This document shows positions 1 to 12,876 of a stretch of DNA of 64,000 nt, piece after piece. Under the pieces are notes generated by a model, which did no database searches, was not told the origin of the DNA, and saw only the letters and a program-made list of their open reading frames with translations. Position 1 is the stretch's first letter; the number at the start of each line of letters is the position of its first letter. The stretch covers positions 211,416 through 275,415 of the forward strand of contig CAJNOP010000200.1 of NCBI GenBank assembly GCA_905250075.1, given 5' to 3'. This stretch comes from Rotaria sp. Silwood1 (taxonomy: Eukaryota; Rotifera; Eurotatoria; Philodinida; Philodinidae). The position numbers were made by a program, and so were the translations under genes.

Positions 1-361
1 TTTTCTTTTCATCAACTGATAATTGTTTCCAATCGCCTTTTTCTTTTTTTCTTAATTCAGCAATAGCTGGTGTATCAGCTTCCCAACGAATACTTGGACA
101 AGGAAACATAACCAAATCAAAATATTCTGGTTTTCCTTTTAAACCATAACCAACTATTTCACGATTACCAATACGTGGATGCATACGCATACGATCAGCA
201 TCTAATGGTGGTGGTGGTTTTGTATTATCTAATACTATAGGATTTTGTTGAATAACAGAAGCACTTGATGATGTTGAAGCTTCTACTCGACATTGATGTT
301 GAAGCATTAATGATAATTGAGGTTGAGTTAATTTTACATGTCGAAGAAGAAAACTACTCAT
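1..361 (-). CDS. COX4: Cytochrome c oxidase subunit 4, 5' part (partial)
   Basis: Reads leftward from ATG at 361-359 and runs off the window after 120 codons. COX4 is a nuclear-encoded subunit of respiratory complex IV in the mitochondrial inner membrane. The N-terminus (MSSFLLRHVKLTQPQ) is basic and hydroxylated, like a targeting presequence. The matrix-side signature follows: RIGNREIVGYG near residues 66-76, then FPCPSIRWEADTPAIAELR and KEKGDWKQLSVDEKK. The same order occurs in animal COX4 (REIVGYG, then KEKG-W--LS--EKK). The membrane helix and C-terminus would lie left of base 1. No intron is visible in this part. About 500 bp separate it from the divergent TMEM87 gene. The family assignment is secure; the paralogue cannot be decided. 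Confidence 0.9.
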   Translation of the reverse strand, partial: MSSFLLRHVKLTQPQLSLMLQHQCRVEASTSSSASVIQQNPIVLDNTKPPPPLDADRMRMHPRIGNREIVGYGLKGKPEYFDLVMFPCPSIRWEADTPAIAELRKKEKGDWKQLSVDEKK

Positions 362-866
362 CCTGATTTGTTCAATTGAATGTTTCTTATTGATATATCT
401 AAAATTATAAAATAATTTTATTAAAATTTGAAGGTAAAACAAAGAAAAAAAAAATAAACAATAATATCAACAACACATCACTATAACTATATCATTGTCA
501 ATTTTTATTGGTCGATTCATATTGACTAATCAAATAGAATAGAGTGGCCTTCGTAAAAAGAAAATTGTCTCAAATAAGTCATTTTATATTTCAAATAAAA
601 AATCTAATAGAATTTTTCTTTTTTTGTTTTGTTTTATGTAAATCTTTGAAAACAATCAAATCATTTTGTTTTTTTTTTCATATGTTCAAAATAATTAAAT
701 AACAATTTAAACTAAGAGTCATACTCTCATGTTGTACTCTTCTCTTACTCATTCATCCGAAGAAAACAAATAATATTTATATGTATAAAATGGAGAAAAA
801 AAAGAAAAAAACAAATAAAGTTATTTATAAAGTTCATGTGTTTTTTTTCTTTTTAGATAGATAATC
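362..866. promoter_or_regulatory. Divergent intergenic region COX4 / TMEM87
   Basis: About 500 bp between two divergently transcribed housekeeping-type genes, so it probably contains both promoters. It is AT-rich with long A and T runs. I see no specific factor site or clear TATA box that I could defend. Confidence 0.4.
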
Positions 867-3800
867 ATGAAAAACTATATTCTCATTTATTTCTCATTAT
901 TCTATTTAATAAAATATTCATCGACAACTCTTGTTGATTCAATAGTAACATTATCATGGTCATCAAATGAATCACCAACAATAGTCGATCGTTTTTTAAC
1001 TTCTAATACACAACTTCAATTAAAACTTACTTGTCATGAACCATCAATAAATATAAATAAAACTCAAGGTCATCAAATAGAAAAAAATTCAAATAAAGAA
1101 TATGAAAAAACAAAAGTTGAAATAACTGGTCGAATTGGTCGTATTGTTGGATGTTTACCATTACAAGCAGATACATTTATGATAACAAATCAATTAACAT
1201 CAAAAGATAATAAAGATACACAAAGTTTATCACAAACATTTTATGAACAATTATGGAAACAAATGGAAATAAGACAATTTAAAATGAAACCCGGTAATTG
1301 TGAATATTTAATAGAATTAGATATTGATGAATATAAAAATATAACTGGACCTGAAATTACACCAGAACAAGCTGCAGAATCAAGAAAACAATTATTAAAA
1401 CAAGGACGTGAACAAATTAATGCTAATCAACGTAATATTTAAATATTTATTTTCGAAAGAAATTACTTTTTCTTTTTTTTTTTTTAATTCATTATTTTAG
1501 AAAATAATTTTCCTCCTCGCCGTCGTCGTGCTGCTAATGATGAAACAACAGCAAAATCAAATGATAAAAAATCACCATTAGCATTGGCTATGAGTAAACA
1601 ATTAGAAAAAAAATTTCAAACATGGGCCGATGGTTATTATGTTATTGAAATCAATCGACCAAATTTTATTGAATTAAATGATCCAGAACCTAATATTGAT
1701 ATTATTTTAACAATGAAAAATCGACATGGTGGTTATATAACAGCTGATGAATATCCAGCATTAGTTTTTTATGGTGTTATGTGTGGTATTTATGCATTAT
1801 TTGCTTTATTATGGTTTATTTGGTGTTCATGTTATTGGCGTGAATTACTTAAAATACAATTTTGGATTGGTGGTGTTATTCTTATTGGTATGATTGAAAA
1901 ATCAGCATTTTTAGCTGAATATGATATTGTTAATCGACATGGGTAAATAATTATTAATTTTTAAATATTTAAATTGTTTTTTTTTTTTTTTTTTGAATTT
2001 TTTTTTTAGATATAAAGTTCATTTTGCTATTGTTACAGCTGAAGTACTTTCATGTTTAAAACGTACTGTATCACGTATGCTTGTTATTATTGTTGCACTT
2101 GGTTATGGTATTGTTAAACCACGTTTAGGACCATTAAAACAAAAAGTACTTGCTATGGGTATACTTTATTTTGGAGTTGCTACAACAGAATCAATGCTTC
2201 GTTTAAATACAAAAAATGATGAAACAAATAATAAAGTATTAATATCACGTATACCATTAGCTGTTGTTGATGCTCTTATTTATTATTGGATATTTACCGG
2301 TTTAGTTGCAACAACACGAACATTACGTTTAAGAAAAAATATTGTTAAATTAAATGTTTATAGACATTTTACAAATACATTAATATTTGCTATTGTAGCA
2401 AGTTTATTATTTATGATTTGGTCATTAAAATCACATATTTTTACAACATGTGTTACTGATTGGAAAGAATTTTGGGTAAATATTTTTTTTTTCTTTTCTA
2501 ATTTTGTTTAATTAAAAAAAAATTATTTATTTAGGTTGATGATGCATTTTGGCATATACTTTTTTCATTAATTCTTCTTGTTATTATGTTTTTATTTCGA
2601 CCATCAAATAATAATCAACGTTATGCTTTTGTTCCTTTGCTGGATCAATCAGATAATGATAATGATGAATTTGATGATGATGATGATGAAAAAGGTGGTA
2701 AGTTAAATCAAATCAATGACACAAGTTCTTTTTTTGTTATATATGATTCGATAGAATGTGTGACGAGCTCATTAAGACTATCTGTATTTAGAAATTTTTA
2801 GGAGAATTTTTTCAATCTTTTGTTAAATTTCAAAAATATTTGTCTCAGAATTAACGTAGAAAAGTCATTCATGAGACTTTTCACATGTAACATGATCATA
2901 ATTCAGATAGTACAAAGCAAATAGATACAACGGCCTAAGAAGGATTTGGTAATGCTATTTAATTTTTTTTCTACTAACAAGATATAGTTGACTATCATAT
3001 TTCATTAGAATTACTATGATTGATTGCAAAGGTCTAACTTGAATTTTTTTGAGATTTTATTCCATTATTGAGAAATATAATCATTTTTTTTTTGAAGTCG
3101 TTGTCAGAATTGATATTTTCTTAACCTATATTTGACTACTTTCCGTGAATTAACCATTCTCTTACTCAAAACAATCATATATATTCAAAATCAGTAGAAA
3201 AAAAATAGAGGCAACATTTACGTGTTTCAAAATATTCTGAAAAAGTTTATTTTCTCGGTTACCTTCAGGATGAAAGCCGAAAAAGCAATTCGTTTCACAA
3301 TGCCGTACATTTAGCCAATTGAACTTTTCGACTTGAATCCTAAGAAGGATCAAGGTGATATTTTTTGGCGATGAATAAAAGTTCTTAGAAAATTTTGACA
3401 TACCTATATGTCAACTTAATTTTGTGTGCTGATTCTGATTGTTTTAAGTAGAAGAGTAGTTAATTTAGGGAGAGCAGCTTAATATAGATATGTCATTGGT
3501 TGATGTTTCAAAAAAAAATTCAAATCGTTGGAATATATACTGTTTTGTATGTGATAAAGAAGCAACATCGGTAGTGAATGAAAGATTGATGATTGAGAAG
3601 AATCCGTAGGAATAGAATTAGATATAGAAAAACGTGAACAAAGTAAAGTTATCTTCTGCAATATAAACAAAGTCTTCTAAGATGATGACGATTTAATCTT
3701 TTTTGTTTATTGTGCTTTATATATTTGTTGTTCATAATAAAAATGATCTATCTGAAATAAAAGAAAATTTTTCACTAAAAAATTTAAAATATATATACTA

Positions 3801-4202
3801 CTGATTAACTGATCGCACTCAATCTAACTATAGAGGAGCAAAAAAATTTTTGCTTTAATTTTGTACTGCTGACATTTCGTATCTAAATTGATTGTAGGAC
3901 TAAATAGTCTATTTTTTTTTCTAGAATCGGCTGTATTCGATTCTGTAACAATGCGTAAAGCGACAAGTATTGAAAATGGTTCAGCATCAAAAAGTAAAAA
4001 GCAACAACAAGCATTTTTGAATCGTGAAGCAAATGTATCAGCTAGTGGAGTTGGAGGTTCAAATGGTAATGATCTTGTTGAAGATGCTTTAACATGGGTT
4101 GAAGATAATATTCCAACATCAATTGCTGATCAAGCATTACAAGCATTGGATAGTGAAGATGAAGTTGTTAATACGAAATTAGAACGATCGAAAATGCAGT
4201 AA
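867..4202 (+). CDS. TMEM87: TMEM87-type seven-transmembrane protein (LUSTR/GOLD-domain family)
   Basis: Five exons: 867-1431, 1501-1942, 2010-2475, 2535-2697 and 3925-4202, all with GT..AG introns, giving 637 residues. TMEM87A/B are Golgi seven-TM proteins linked to endosome-to-Golgi transport and mechanosensitive currents. Residues 1-20 look like a signal peptide, followed by a luminal region with cysteines. The seven-TM core has hallmark stretches shared with vertebrate TMEM87: [56 protein letters not shown], and [15 protein letters not shown] after the last helix. The tail has an acidic run ([10 protein letters not shown]) and a final exon with [12 protein letters not shown], matching the vertebrate WVEENIPSSF-D C-terminus. 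Intron 4 is 1,227 bp, far longer than the other three at about 60-70 bp, and I see no nested gene in it. The start is the first ATG ahead of the signal peptide. Confidence 0.93.
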
Positions 4203-6859
4203 AATTTTCAAATTATATTAAACATGCGTTCCAAAACAATAAAGACAATATAATATATAATTATTTATTTTATTTTTTTTTCTTGTTGCTTGTCCCATAA
4301 TGAAATTTCTCTTTTCTTATCTGTGTCTATCTGCTAAGCTGACCCATACATGACTATCTTATTATTGGTGTGCGTGTGTATAAACGTCTTACTAACATAC
4401 ACTTTTATTCTTTGTGTTTGTTTATTGTTTATTTTCTATATATACAGAAATTTTCATAACACAGTTTCTTTCCTTTTTTTTTTTTTGTTTTTCATTTACG
4501 AAAAAATACGTCGTAATATATGCTTTGATTCCATTTTGTTTGCTAAACCGATTTAAATCATTTGTCATTTGGTTTGAATTACAATTGTTAAACATTGAAC
4601 GCTATATCAATTTAATATATATTTATCTTTTGTTAATACTAACATATTATTGTCTCTCAAATATGATCATATATTATATTATATTTTTTTCTGTCTGTCA
4701 AATAATTTAAAACAGTATTTTAAAAAAGAAAGACAGATTATTGTGTTATCTATCCATCTAAAGTTTATTTCTTTATGATTTAAATATTCTACTTTGTGGT
4801 CTAAGAACAATGCTTATATCTATAGTTTAGAGTGTTTTGAACTCTTCTTTTGTTAGTTTTACATTTTGAATATTAGTTCAAGAATATCACAACATCAAAA
4901 TTGAAAAGTATGATTGATTATAATTAATTTGAAACACAAGTAGTCAATAATAATTTTCGGTTATAATTTGGTTTTTCGAACTCATATTTTATCAAAAATA
5001 TATAATCGATATATTTTTAAAAACTCATTTATAACTGTCTAGCTTTTCTTGCAATTTTTTTCTTCCGTGATGTATTAACAGAATATTTAGCGATCGGGAT
5101 TCAGGCTTATGTTTCCTTATGATTGTTCGTGACTATAATGCTTTTTTTACAGTTGCGTGATCCAAATAATATTAAAACATTTTGCATATCTGTAATAATC
5201 AATCTCGCTAGAAATTTTCAGTTATTTTGTTAATTTTATGATATATACATATATTAGATTACATGAAAAATTGTTTATTTAATCGTCGCACGAGAATCCT
5301 AGCATGATCAGAGTGATTTGTGGACATGCCGCATATAGACATAATAACATTTTTAATATCGTATGAATTATGTGTCATTGATAATAAATCATTTTCAGAT
5401 ATATGGTAGTTGTAAACTCACTAAGCTTCCGATTTTCATGATGCTTGTTATATTTCTACATTGAAAGTGATAACATACAAAGTAACTCATATGAGTTATT
5501 CATCTGATAATAATGTGTTAATTGATGAATGTCTAATATTAATATAGTCTCTAGAAGTTTTGGTTAGTTTTATTAATATTATTTTGTAAGCATCATCAAA
5601 TGTTCATTCAGTCATTTTTAATGTTTCTTATCCTACTTTATGAAGGAAGTTTTTATTTTTACGAAAATAGCATATTAAAATGAAATAAAATAAATCTACA
5701 AGATCAATTGTTAGTAATACTTGCTCGATATAAAGTATATCTGTGTGAAACAGACTGGTTGCGGTTTTTAGAAGTTATCTTCTGACTTCACACAAAAGGA
5801 TTAAGTGTGAAGTGTTATGTTCGAAACCTTTGTTTTTCAATTAGCGGATAACGCTCAGCATAAAACTCAGTTTACGGAGCATTAGTGCTAATTTGGTGAG
5901 ACGATTGAGTACAAAATCTTGAATGCAGTTGTCAAGAAAAGGATTGGATATGAATGTTTTTTTCAGCGTGAAGCAACAAGCCACATTTTTTCAGTCTTTA
6001 CTATGGAAATTTTTTCAAAACATATGTAGCATAAAACTCTTGAAATAGAAAAGCAGGAACCACATCAGAAGCGTTCATCTTTACTTAACAATCATGCACA
6101 CTCAGTTTATTGTCTAATCCATACAATTTTTAATATATAGGTTAATGCAATGTGTGGTAATGAACAATTTGCATCAAAGGTTCTTTTTTTCATCATTTGC
6201 CAATCTAATAAAATAGCCAGTTTTTCACTTTTCAATACCTGAACGAATATTTTGTTGAGTTATTTCGTCTATTCGCCTTGTATTTAATGATTCATATCAG
6301 TCTACTATGTCATAACCATAAACTTTCAATTACTGTTTTCTTGTCTGATTTCATATCGACTTTCTATTTAATTTATGAGATATGATGGTCGTGATCAATT
6401 AATGTCGTACTTTGCGGTTAATATTCAAACACAAGTACACTAAAGGTATTATCTTATCTTGATGTCCTCATTTTCTTCAGCATAGTATCATTCCTTTCAA
6501 TTGGTCATTGAAATCGCATTTGACTCTATGCTCTTTATCGTTCTTTCTTCCTCTTTTCCCTCCAGTATAAAATCGAGTTTTATATAAGACTTTGACAACT
6601 CATCGTGCAAAGAAGTCAAACGAAACAATCGTTACTATTTGATATACATTGAAATTCATCGAGATCTTTATAGTAAGGTAATAAACCCATGTTGTTTTCT
6701 TATAATTGATCTAGTGTACTTGCTGAGTCATTCAAAGTTTATTCATCACTTGTGAACATCGAAGCTCATATCGTCACAATATTCTTTTGATAAAGAAGTA
6801 GAAATGCTTGATTTGTTATATAAAAGTAGGTGATTTCTATCAAAAATAAAATCTTCTGA
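4203..6859. other. Gene-free stretch between TMEM87 and the kinase
   Basis: AT-rich sequence of about 2.6 kb. The short open frames here are low-complexity Phe/Leu/Ile/Tyr-rich translations of T-runs and have no family resemblance. 5' exons of the downstream kinase may lie near its right end, but I could not place them. Confidence 0.5.
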
Positions 6860-8656
6860 TTGTCTCGTACTATATCTCGTAATGTAGAAACAAAGGACGT
6901 GCTAACTCGTACAAATTTATTCAATCTAACAAATCGACGAATTATAATCCATGAAATATATAATAATAGATGCAAACCATATTTCTTTAAAAAGCGACTT
7001 GGGTCAGGAGGTTTCGGTCTGTATATATAAATTTTAAATTGGAATGAAATTATTAATAAAATATTCGATATCCATTCTGAATACAGGCACTGTTTATGAA
7101 GCAATTAATCCTGGCGGTAATACTGTTGCTGTGAAAGTAACTGATTTATGTGATACTCATGCAGATTCGTCAAAAAGTAAAAGTCGTCGTTTGCAGTCTT
7201 GTATCAATGAAGTTGAGAAGTTATACCAACTGACTGTCCTAAAACACGAAAAGCATATTATCAAAGTGTATGAATTGGGTATTGATATTAATAGAGTAAA
7301 ACGACCTTGTGGTAAGCGTAGCTACTCTCTGAGAATTTCTATTTCTAAAAGAGACATAGGCACTCTATTTGTTGCCTAGAACTATGCCCATATAGACTAG
7401 TTGTGAGAAAAATTTACATATTTATAGGCATCTCGTGTAAATCTTTGTATAAATTGTCAGTGGCTTTTTACGCTTTCACGTGCTTTTCTTGACTACAGTT
7501 CATCTCTGTCAATAAGAAGGCCACGATTTGTTTGTTACAAGGGTCTTAGATTGTATTTACTGATATTAAAGCTACTTCTACTCTACACATTTCAGCTTAC
7601 ATTATCATGGAAAAGGGTGAAGAAAGTCTGGAAGATATAGTACAAAAGTTGCATAAACAATATAAAAGGATATGTGGTGTTAACTATCCACATGGATATA
7701 TACCTCCATATTGTCGACGGCCTATATGGAAACAATTGGTAGGAATTATTGCAGCACTACAACGTAGCAATATAGCACATATGGATTTAAAACCGCAAAA
7801 TATTTTACGTGTAGGCAATGTTCTGAAAGCTTGCGATCTTGGTATATCAAAGTATGGAGCTGGGTAAGAGAGAAAAGCTAATCTAACGATGGCCTTTAAT
7901 TTGTCATTTTTTTGTTTTTGAACTTTTTAGATTTGGAAGTGATGAAACGTCAAATTTTAGGTAATACCATTGAGTTAGTATGCTTCTATTTTACATGCTT
8001 GATCAGAGAAACTCTTTTTCTTTCTTTATGAATTTTAATTCAATGCCATTGAAAACTCTGTTAGTGTGTAAAAAAAACCACAGTTTTAGATGTATAAAAT
8101 GGAATCAGTTGAGGAAAATCAAAAATAATAAAAAATAAGATAAAAATTTAGAAATTCTTGCAACTTGTATTTTGCTTCTGATGACACTCGATAGATTTCA
8201 AAGCATAGACGGATTCAGAAATAAGACATGCTTAGTTGTTTTTCGAAAAGACTTTGTCAATACTCGAACATTTTTCATCTGAATTTTACGAAAACAAAAA
8301 TATGGAAAAGCCTTTAGTGCATTTTTTCAGCACAAGTTTTCCTCGCACCAATTCTAACCTTTGCCATAATTGCATTTGTTTCATTCACTTCTAGTGCACC
8401 AGAAGCAATGTTACTACAAGGAAGATATGATCCTAAAGTCGATATATGGTCACTTGGTGCTATCTTGTATTACATGACGTATGGTAAGCAACCGAATAGG
8501 GATCCAGGAAATCGTAGTTGGGAGCCACCTTATGGGCATCGTGTGGTAGCGGATCCATTGTTACACGATGTCTTGGTGAAAACATTACAATATAAACCAC
8601 ATGATCGTGCGGATTTACAAACACTACAACGACATCCATATACACGCTTGCCCTAG
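6860..8656 (+). CDS. TTK/Mps1-like protein kinase, 5' end uncertain
   Basis: Exons: (open from 6860)-7016, 7087-7311, 7596-7863, 7931-7960 and 8395-8656; all joins keep frame. Features in order are the glycine loop RLGSGGFGTVYEA, the ATP-binding Lys in VAVKV, an alpha-C Glu in INEVEKL, catalytic loop AHMDLKPQNIL (Asp and Asn present, HRD Arg replaced by Met), CDLGIS for DFG, an APE motif in SAPEAM, and DIWSLGAILYYMTYGKQP. The last matches the TTK signature DVWSLGCILYYMTYGK, as does YIIMEKG for the hinge. TTK is the dual-specificity kinase of the spindle checkpoint, but whether this gene does that job is inference. The segment between DLG and APE is short and lacks the VGTVNYMPPE block of TTK. 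One exon is only 30 nt and encodes the activation loop. The start codon and any N-terminal regulatory region were not found, so it may be a short kinase-only paralogue. Confidence 0.75.
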
Positions 8657-11187
8657 TTCGTTTCTATTTACTGCTATAGCGTTAGACTTCACAAGTAGCG
8701 ACACATTGAACTATCTTAAGTTTATATATTATTTTCATTTAAGGAACTTTCAAATGTAGACAGGTTCTAATATACTAGAAGCTCATCATCATTCTAATTT
8801 AAATGCTTTAAAACATCGTTAAACCTTCAAGCAGAGTTACATAAATTTTTTACGACAAAGAACCTGAACCGTTCTCTAGATTGAATGTCTCATACCAGAC
8901 GTCTTTCGCTGCAATTTGCCAAATACAGGCATGAAAGTTGTAGGTGGGAAGATAATGCGATTGAAGAGGGGTTCAACATCCACAGTCTTGCATCCTAAAC
9001 TTACCTATGTCCTTGAAATTGCTGAAAGTTTGTCGATTAATTGCGGTATATTGAAACGATAATTGTGAGCTTAAACGCAATAAATCGTCGATATTTCCCG
9101 ATGATTCTGACGATTTTTCTGATGCATCGCAATTTCATGATCGATTATCATGCTTTATTATATCGATAATTGACCTAATTTTATGCATGTGATCGCAATT
9201 CCTAGGGTTATATCGAGAAGATTGAATTACTAATTTATAGTAAAAAAAAAAGGAAAACTTCAAACATAATCATTCTCATTAATAAACTATTACCCAATTC
9301 AAAAAAGAGGCGGGTGGATATATTTTGAATAAGTTTTGATAGAATCTTTATATAGAGCTGCAGTTTTCATCGTTGGAAAGTGGAGATAAAGACGTATCGA
9401 ATGATATACGATAGGCATCTATTAGATGTTTTCTAAAGTTCTCTTAATCAATTTTCTGAAAAAAATGCCGAAAAGTTGGTGTCTGTTAAATAACAAAAAT
9501 TCACAAAACATGATTTTTTTTTCACAGAAATTAAAAGAACAAGCGGCTAAGAGTTTCGAATAAAATGCGTATAATTCTTGAACGAGCAAATATAAAACTC
9601 TGGACCTTGTGCAGTTTTGTAGATCTTCATTTAGCGGTTTGAATGCGTATCTGATTATTGAGCATTGGCTTTAGTCACCTTACGGTGAATGTTGGTTTTC
9701 AAAAATGTTGATTTGAGTCTTTAAAAAAACTAGATTAAATTATTCTGTAATACACAATTCGATGCTTCTCCATCTCCTCTTTCCAACGGTCAAAATCGCA
9801 GCGCTCTATAGTGATTCTATTAAACCTTATTCAAAAAACAGCTCATTCACCTTTTTTTTTTGAAATAAGCAATAATTGTAAATACGGTATCCAATGATGC
9901 AGATGTTTACTCTTATTTAAATATTCTTCGAAAAGTTCGATATTTTTTTCCATAATTGTTGATTTTCAAGTTCATACGTATCTTTTGAAATAAATAGTTT
10001 AATAATAACAAACTATTTTAATTTTTAACTAATTACGTGTATTATAGCAACAATGCACATTTATAATACTTTCTTGATTGCTAAGTGATTTCTGCCGATC
10101 AGTTCTTTTGTATCTCTTGCTCTTTTCAAATCAAATTTTGTACCGATACAAGCTTGAGTTATTTTATTATTAAACATTTTGGCTAACTGTTTGGAGAGAT
10201 TAGAATTACTCGCCTAGTTTTGATCGATGCATTCATGCATGAAATTTTGATGCTTTTTGCGTCAATTATATCATTATTCTAGGATTCATTAGTATTGAAT
10301 TTTCATGAACAGTTTTATTGCATAGAATTTACTTTCTGTTGTACTTTTTATTTTAAACAAATAAACTTTTTTTGTCAATATGTACGAATAGGTCAAATAT
10401 AGAAAAGATGACTAATATAGGAATATCGAAAAAATAAGAAGTTTGCTCAGAAAAAAAAATCTGAGTGATGGTTTTCTTATTTGCTTCGGTCGCTGACACT
10501 TAATATTTTCTTTTTTTTTTGAATAAATCCAACTGTTCACTTGTATACTAAATAGATATTGATACATGATTTACAAATTAAATGAGAATATCAACAGGTG
10601 TCAATTTAAAAGTCTTCGACGAAAAATCAAGATTATAATATATATAACGTATTTGTTTGTATTAAGTTTCTTTGCAATTATATGTTGAATGATATTAATT
10701 TTCACTTAGTTTTATCTTTCAGTTTTGAACAAGTGATATTTAAAAAAAGAATATTTTTATTTCAAATTCTCTCGCATTAAACAATGATTACTTGTTGAAA
10801 ACACTCGAAGATGTCTCAGTTAATAGAGAATTGTTTGCTCTATCGTTCTATAGAGTCTAAAGAAAATCATATTTACGTATTTTAAATGTTGACAAATAGG
10901 ATTTTGATTTTCTGAAGCACTCATCTTTGAAGATCTGATAATCATTTTTATTTCTATATATTCCTATTTAAATCAATTATCTCTAATCCAAGCACCGTTT
11001 GTATTCTTTCTAGCGCTTATATCAAGAGAAAAAATCGAAAATAAATCTTGTTGAATAGTTTTGGTAGTCATAATATGTTTAACATCAATGAACTTTTGAA
11101 AATTTGTTCTTATAGTAAAGTTCACTCTAACCATCCATATCTTTACAAACAATGCAGATTTTATTTCAAAATAGAGAAATATAAAAT
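8657..11187. other. Gene-free stretch with an inverted repeat
   Basis: No convincing coding sequence. It contains a diverged inverted repeat (listed separately, 9301-9861). The rest is AT-rich unique sequence. Confidence 0.5.
9301..9861. repeat. Diverged inverted-repeat element (old palindromic MITE candidate)
   Basis: The left arm (about 9301-9400) reads GTTTTGATAGAATC, then ATAGAGCTGCAGTTTT and CGTTGGAAAGTGGAGAT. The reverse complement of about 9750-9861 reads GGTTTAATAGAATC, then ATAGAGCGCTGCGATTTT and CGTTGGAAAGAGGAGATG. The order and spacing match over about 100 bp with many substitutions, so this is an old palindromic element. I found no target-site duplication. Confidence 0.55.
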
Positions 11188-11864
11188 TTATTTGAATATC
11201 TTTTTCAATTTATCGGTCCATCCTTGTGCTGTAGTATCATTAGTCTGTACATTTTTTTCTTTTCTTGTTGCATCATATGTATAATCGTACTTCGGTAAAG
11301 AACCCTGTTTGATTTGATCTAGACGATCACCTTTCTTATCTTTCAAAGATGGAGGCATCAAAAGACCCATGACGTTAGAGAAAGCATTCATAGGATTGGC
11401 ACCATCTTTGGCATTAAAAACACCAGCAGCAGCCAATAGTCTTACAAGTTCAAGTAATTTATTACGAATTTCACTATCTGCAAGCATTGCAAAATCTTAA
11501 AAAGAAAGAAAAACCGTAGCGTGGTGATTAAAAATCATTTTGAACGTATAAATTGTGACTAACTTGGCTGTTTTGTTGGATTATTCAAGTCAATATAACC
11601 TTTTTTACTCATTGTCATCATTAAATCTTGTACAGCATGCATTATTTTCGGATCTTTTTTAATAGCTTGTAAAAATGCCATTGCTTTTGGATTTTTTGAA
11701 ATTTCGTCCATCATCTGTTGCATATTTGGAAAATTATGATAGATTGGAGTCAATGATAGAGGACGAACAAGAGGAGACGAGGTACGAGTGAGAGAAATCA
11801 ATAGAGGATTAGTCAAACGAGAAGACAAAACGGGAACGAACCGACGAGCAACGAAGGCAAACAT
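11188..11864 (-). CDS. Small STI1-motif protein, probably mitochondrial
   Basis: Two exons, 11864-11564 and 11495-11188, joined in phase 1 over a 68-bp intron; 202 residues. I chose the ATG at 11864 because it opens a presequence-like N-terminus (MFAFVARRFVPVLSSRL) rich in Arg, Ser and hydrophobics with no acidic residue. The upstream in-frame ATG at 11993 would bury it. Residues about 48-80 (ISKNPKAMAFLQAIKKDPK then IMHAVQDLM) resemble the STI1/heat-shock-chaperonin-binding motif of Hop, ubiquilin and Hip. A helical Leu-rich stretch (LLELVRLLAAAGVF) and a lysine-rich tail follow. A CAG acceptor 16 bp further in would give an alternative in-frame product. I cannot name an orthologue. Mitochondrial location and a co-chaperone role are inferences. 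Confidence 0.6.
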
Positions 11865-11993
11865 CTTGATAAATAAATCAAAATAGAGAAGTATCAAAAA
11901 TCTGTACAATGAGTTATATAGCATTAGCTTTTTTATAATACATTGATTGGCCTGATATATTAAGCCATTCGAAAATGACGATAGATATCGCAC

Positions 11994-12876
11994 TATATTA
12001 GCAATTCTTATTGTATAATAACTAAACTATGGAGAGTGAAACAGAGTATTTTTCTATGTGACATGATTATGTACTACTTGAAAGCTTTCCTATATCACTA
12101 CAAGCGTATATCTTAGATGTTAGACTATAGGTCTTTTAATTGTTAGTAATTAATAATACAACATACACAATCATTTTATACGAGAGAAAAAACAATTCGA
12201 ATTATAACATTTCAATGATTTATTTAAAAGAACAACAAAAAAGAAAATCATGTACGAATTAAAATCAGTTAAAAACTGGAACAGAAAAATACTCACGGCT
12301 TAGTTTTTTTTGCCAATGATGTTGTTAGATGTAAATGTCGGATGTAGACTTGGAACCGAATCGGCAAAAACCAATCAGTCCCGAGTCTGATGAAGTGTAG
12401 GCGTTTAATGAGGGGAGATTTTCACTAGAGCCTGATATCGAACATCATAATCGCGTTTTGATGGAGCTGAAGTCATGAAAAGAAATTTGTTTAGAGTTGC
12501 TGTGATTATGAAGAAATTTTTGAAGTCAATGTCTGATATTGTAGTCAACGAATTGTCGGAGTTTCTCAAAGTCGCAGTCGAGTTTTCGAGTTCAAAATCT
12601 TGACTCTATAGAGCTCTAATCATCATCCTCACATCTTAATTTACTTTGATGTACTGTTCGATTTGGAGTACGCTGTTTTCCGTAGTAAAATAGTATAATG
12701 AAAAATATAATGCATTGAAAAAGACATGGTTTATTTTTTTTTTCATTAAACTCATTGTACAAGTATTTAAGAAATTTTTATTTTTGAATAATCTAAATGT
12801 TTCTCCATGGCAAATAAATTCAAAAAAAAACCAATCTTGTTTTTAATATGTCAAAATGAGTACAAATGTACTATAT
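11994..12876. other. Gene-free stretch
   Basis: No coding exon or recognisable element. It should carry the promoter of the STI1-motif gene on its left and the 3' end of the hydroxylase gene on its right; I see no specific signal. Confidence 0.5.

Noticed and set aside
3162-3670. Minus-strand open frames inside TMEM87 intron 4 as a nested gene
   Set aside because: No domain, no splice partners and noise-like composition.
4350-4710. Open frames rich in Phe/Leu/Tyr/Ile after TMEM87
   Set aside because: Translations of T-rich sequence; no conserved motif.
6766-7104. 112-codon minus-strand open frame overlapping the kinase
   Set aside because: It is antisense to the kinase glycine-loop exon, which has clear homology and splicing; no domain in the antisense reading.
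8460-8645. Open frame antisense to the last kinase exon
   Set aside because: Shadow of an exon with unambiguous kinase motifs.
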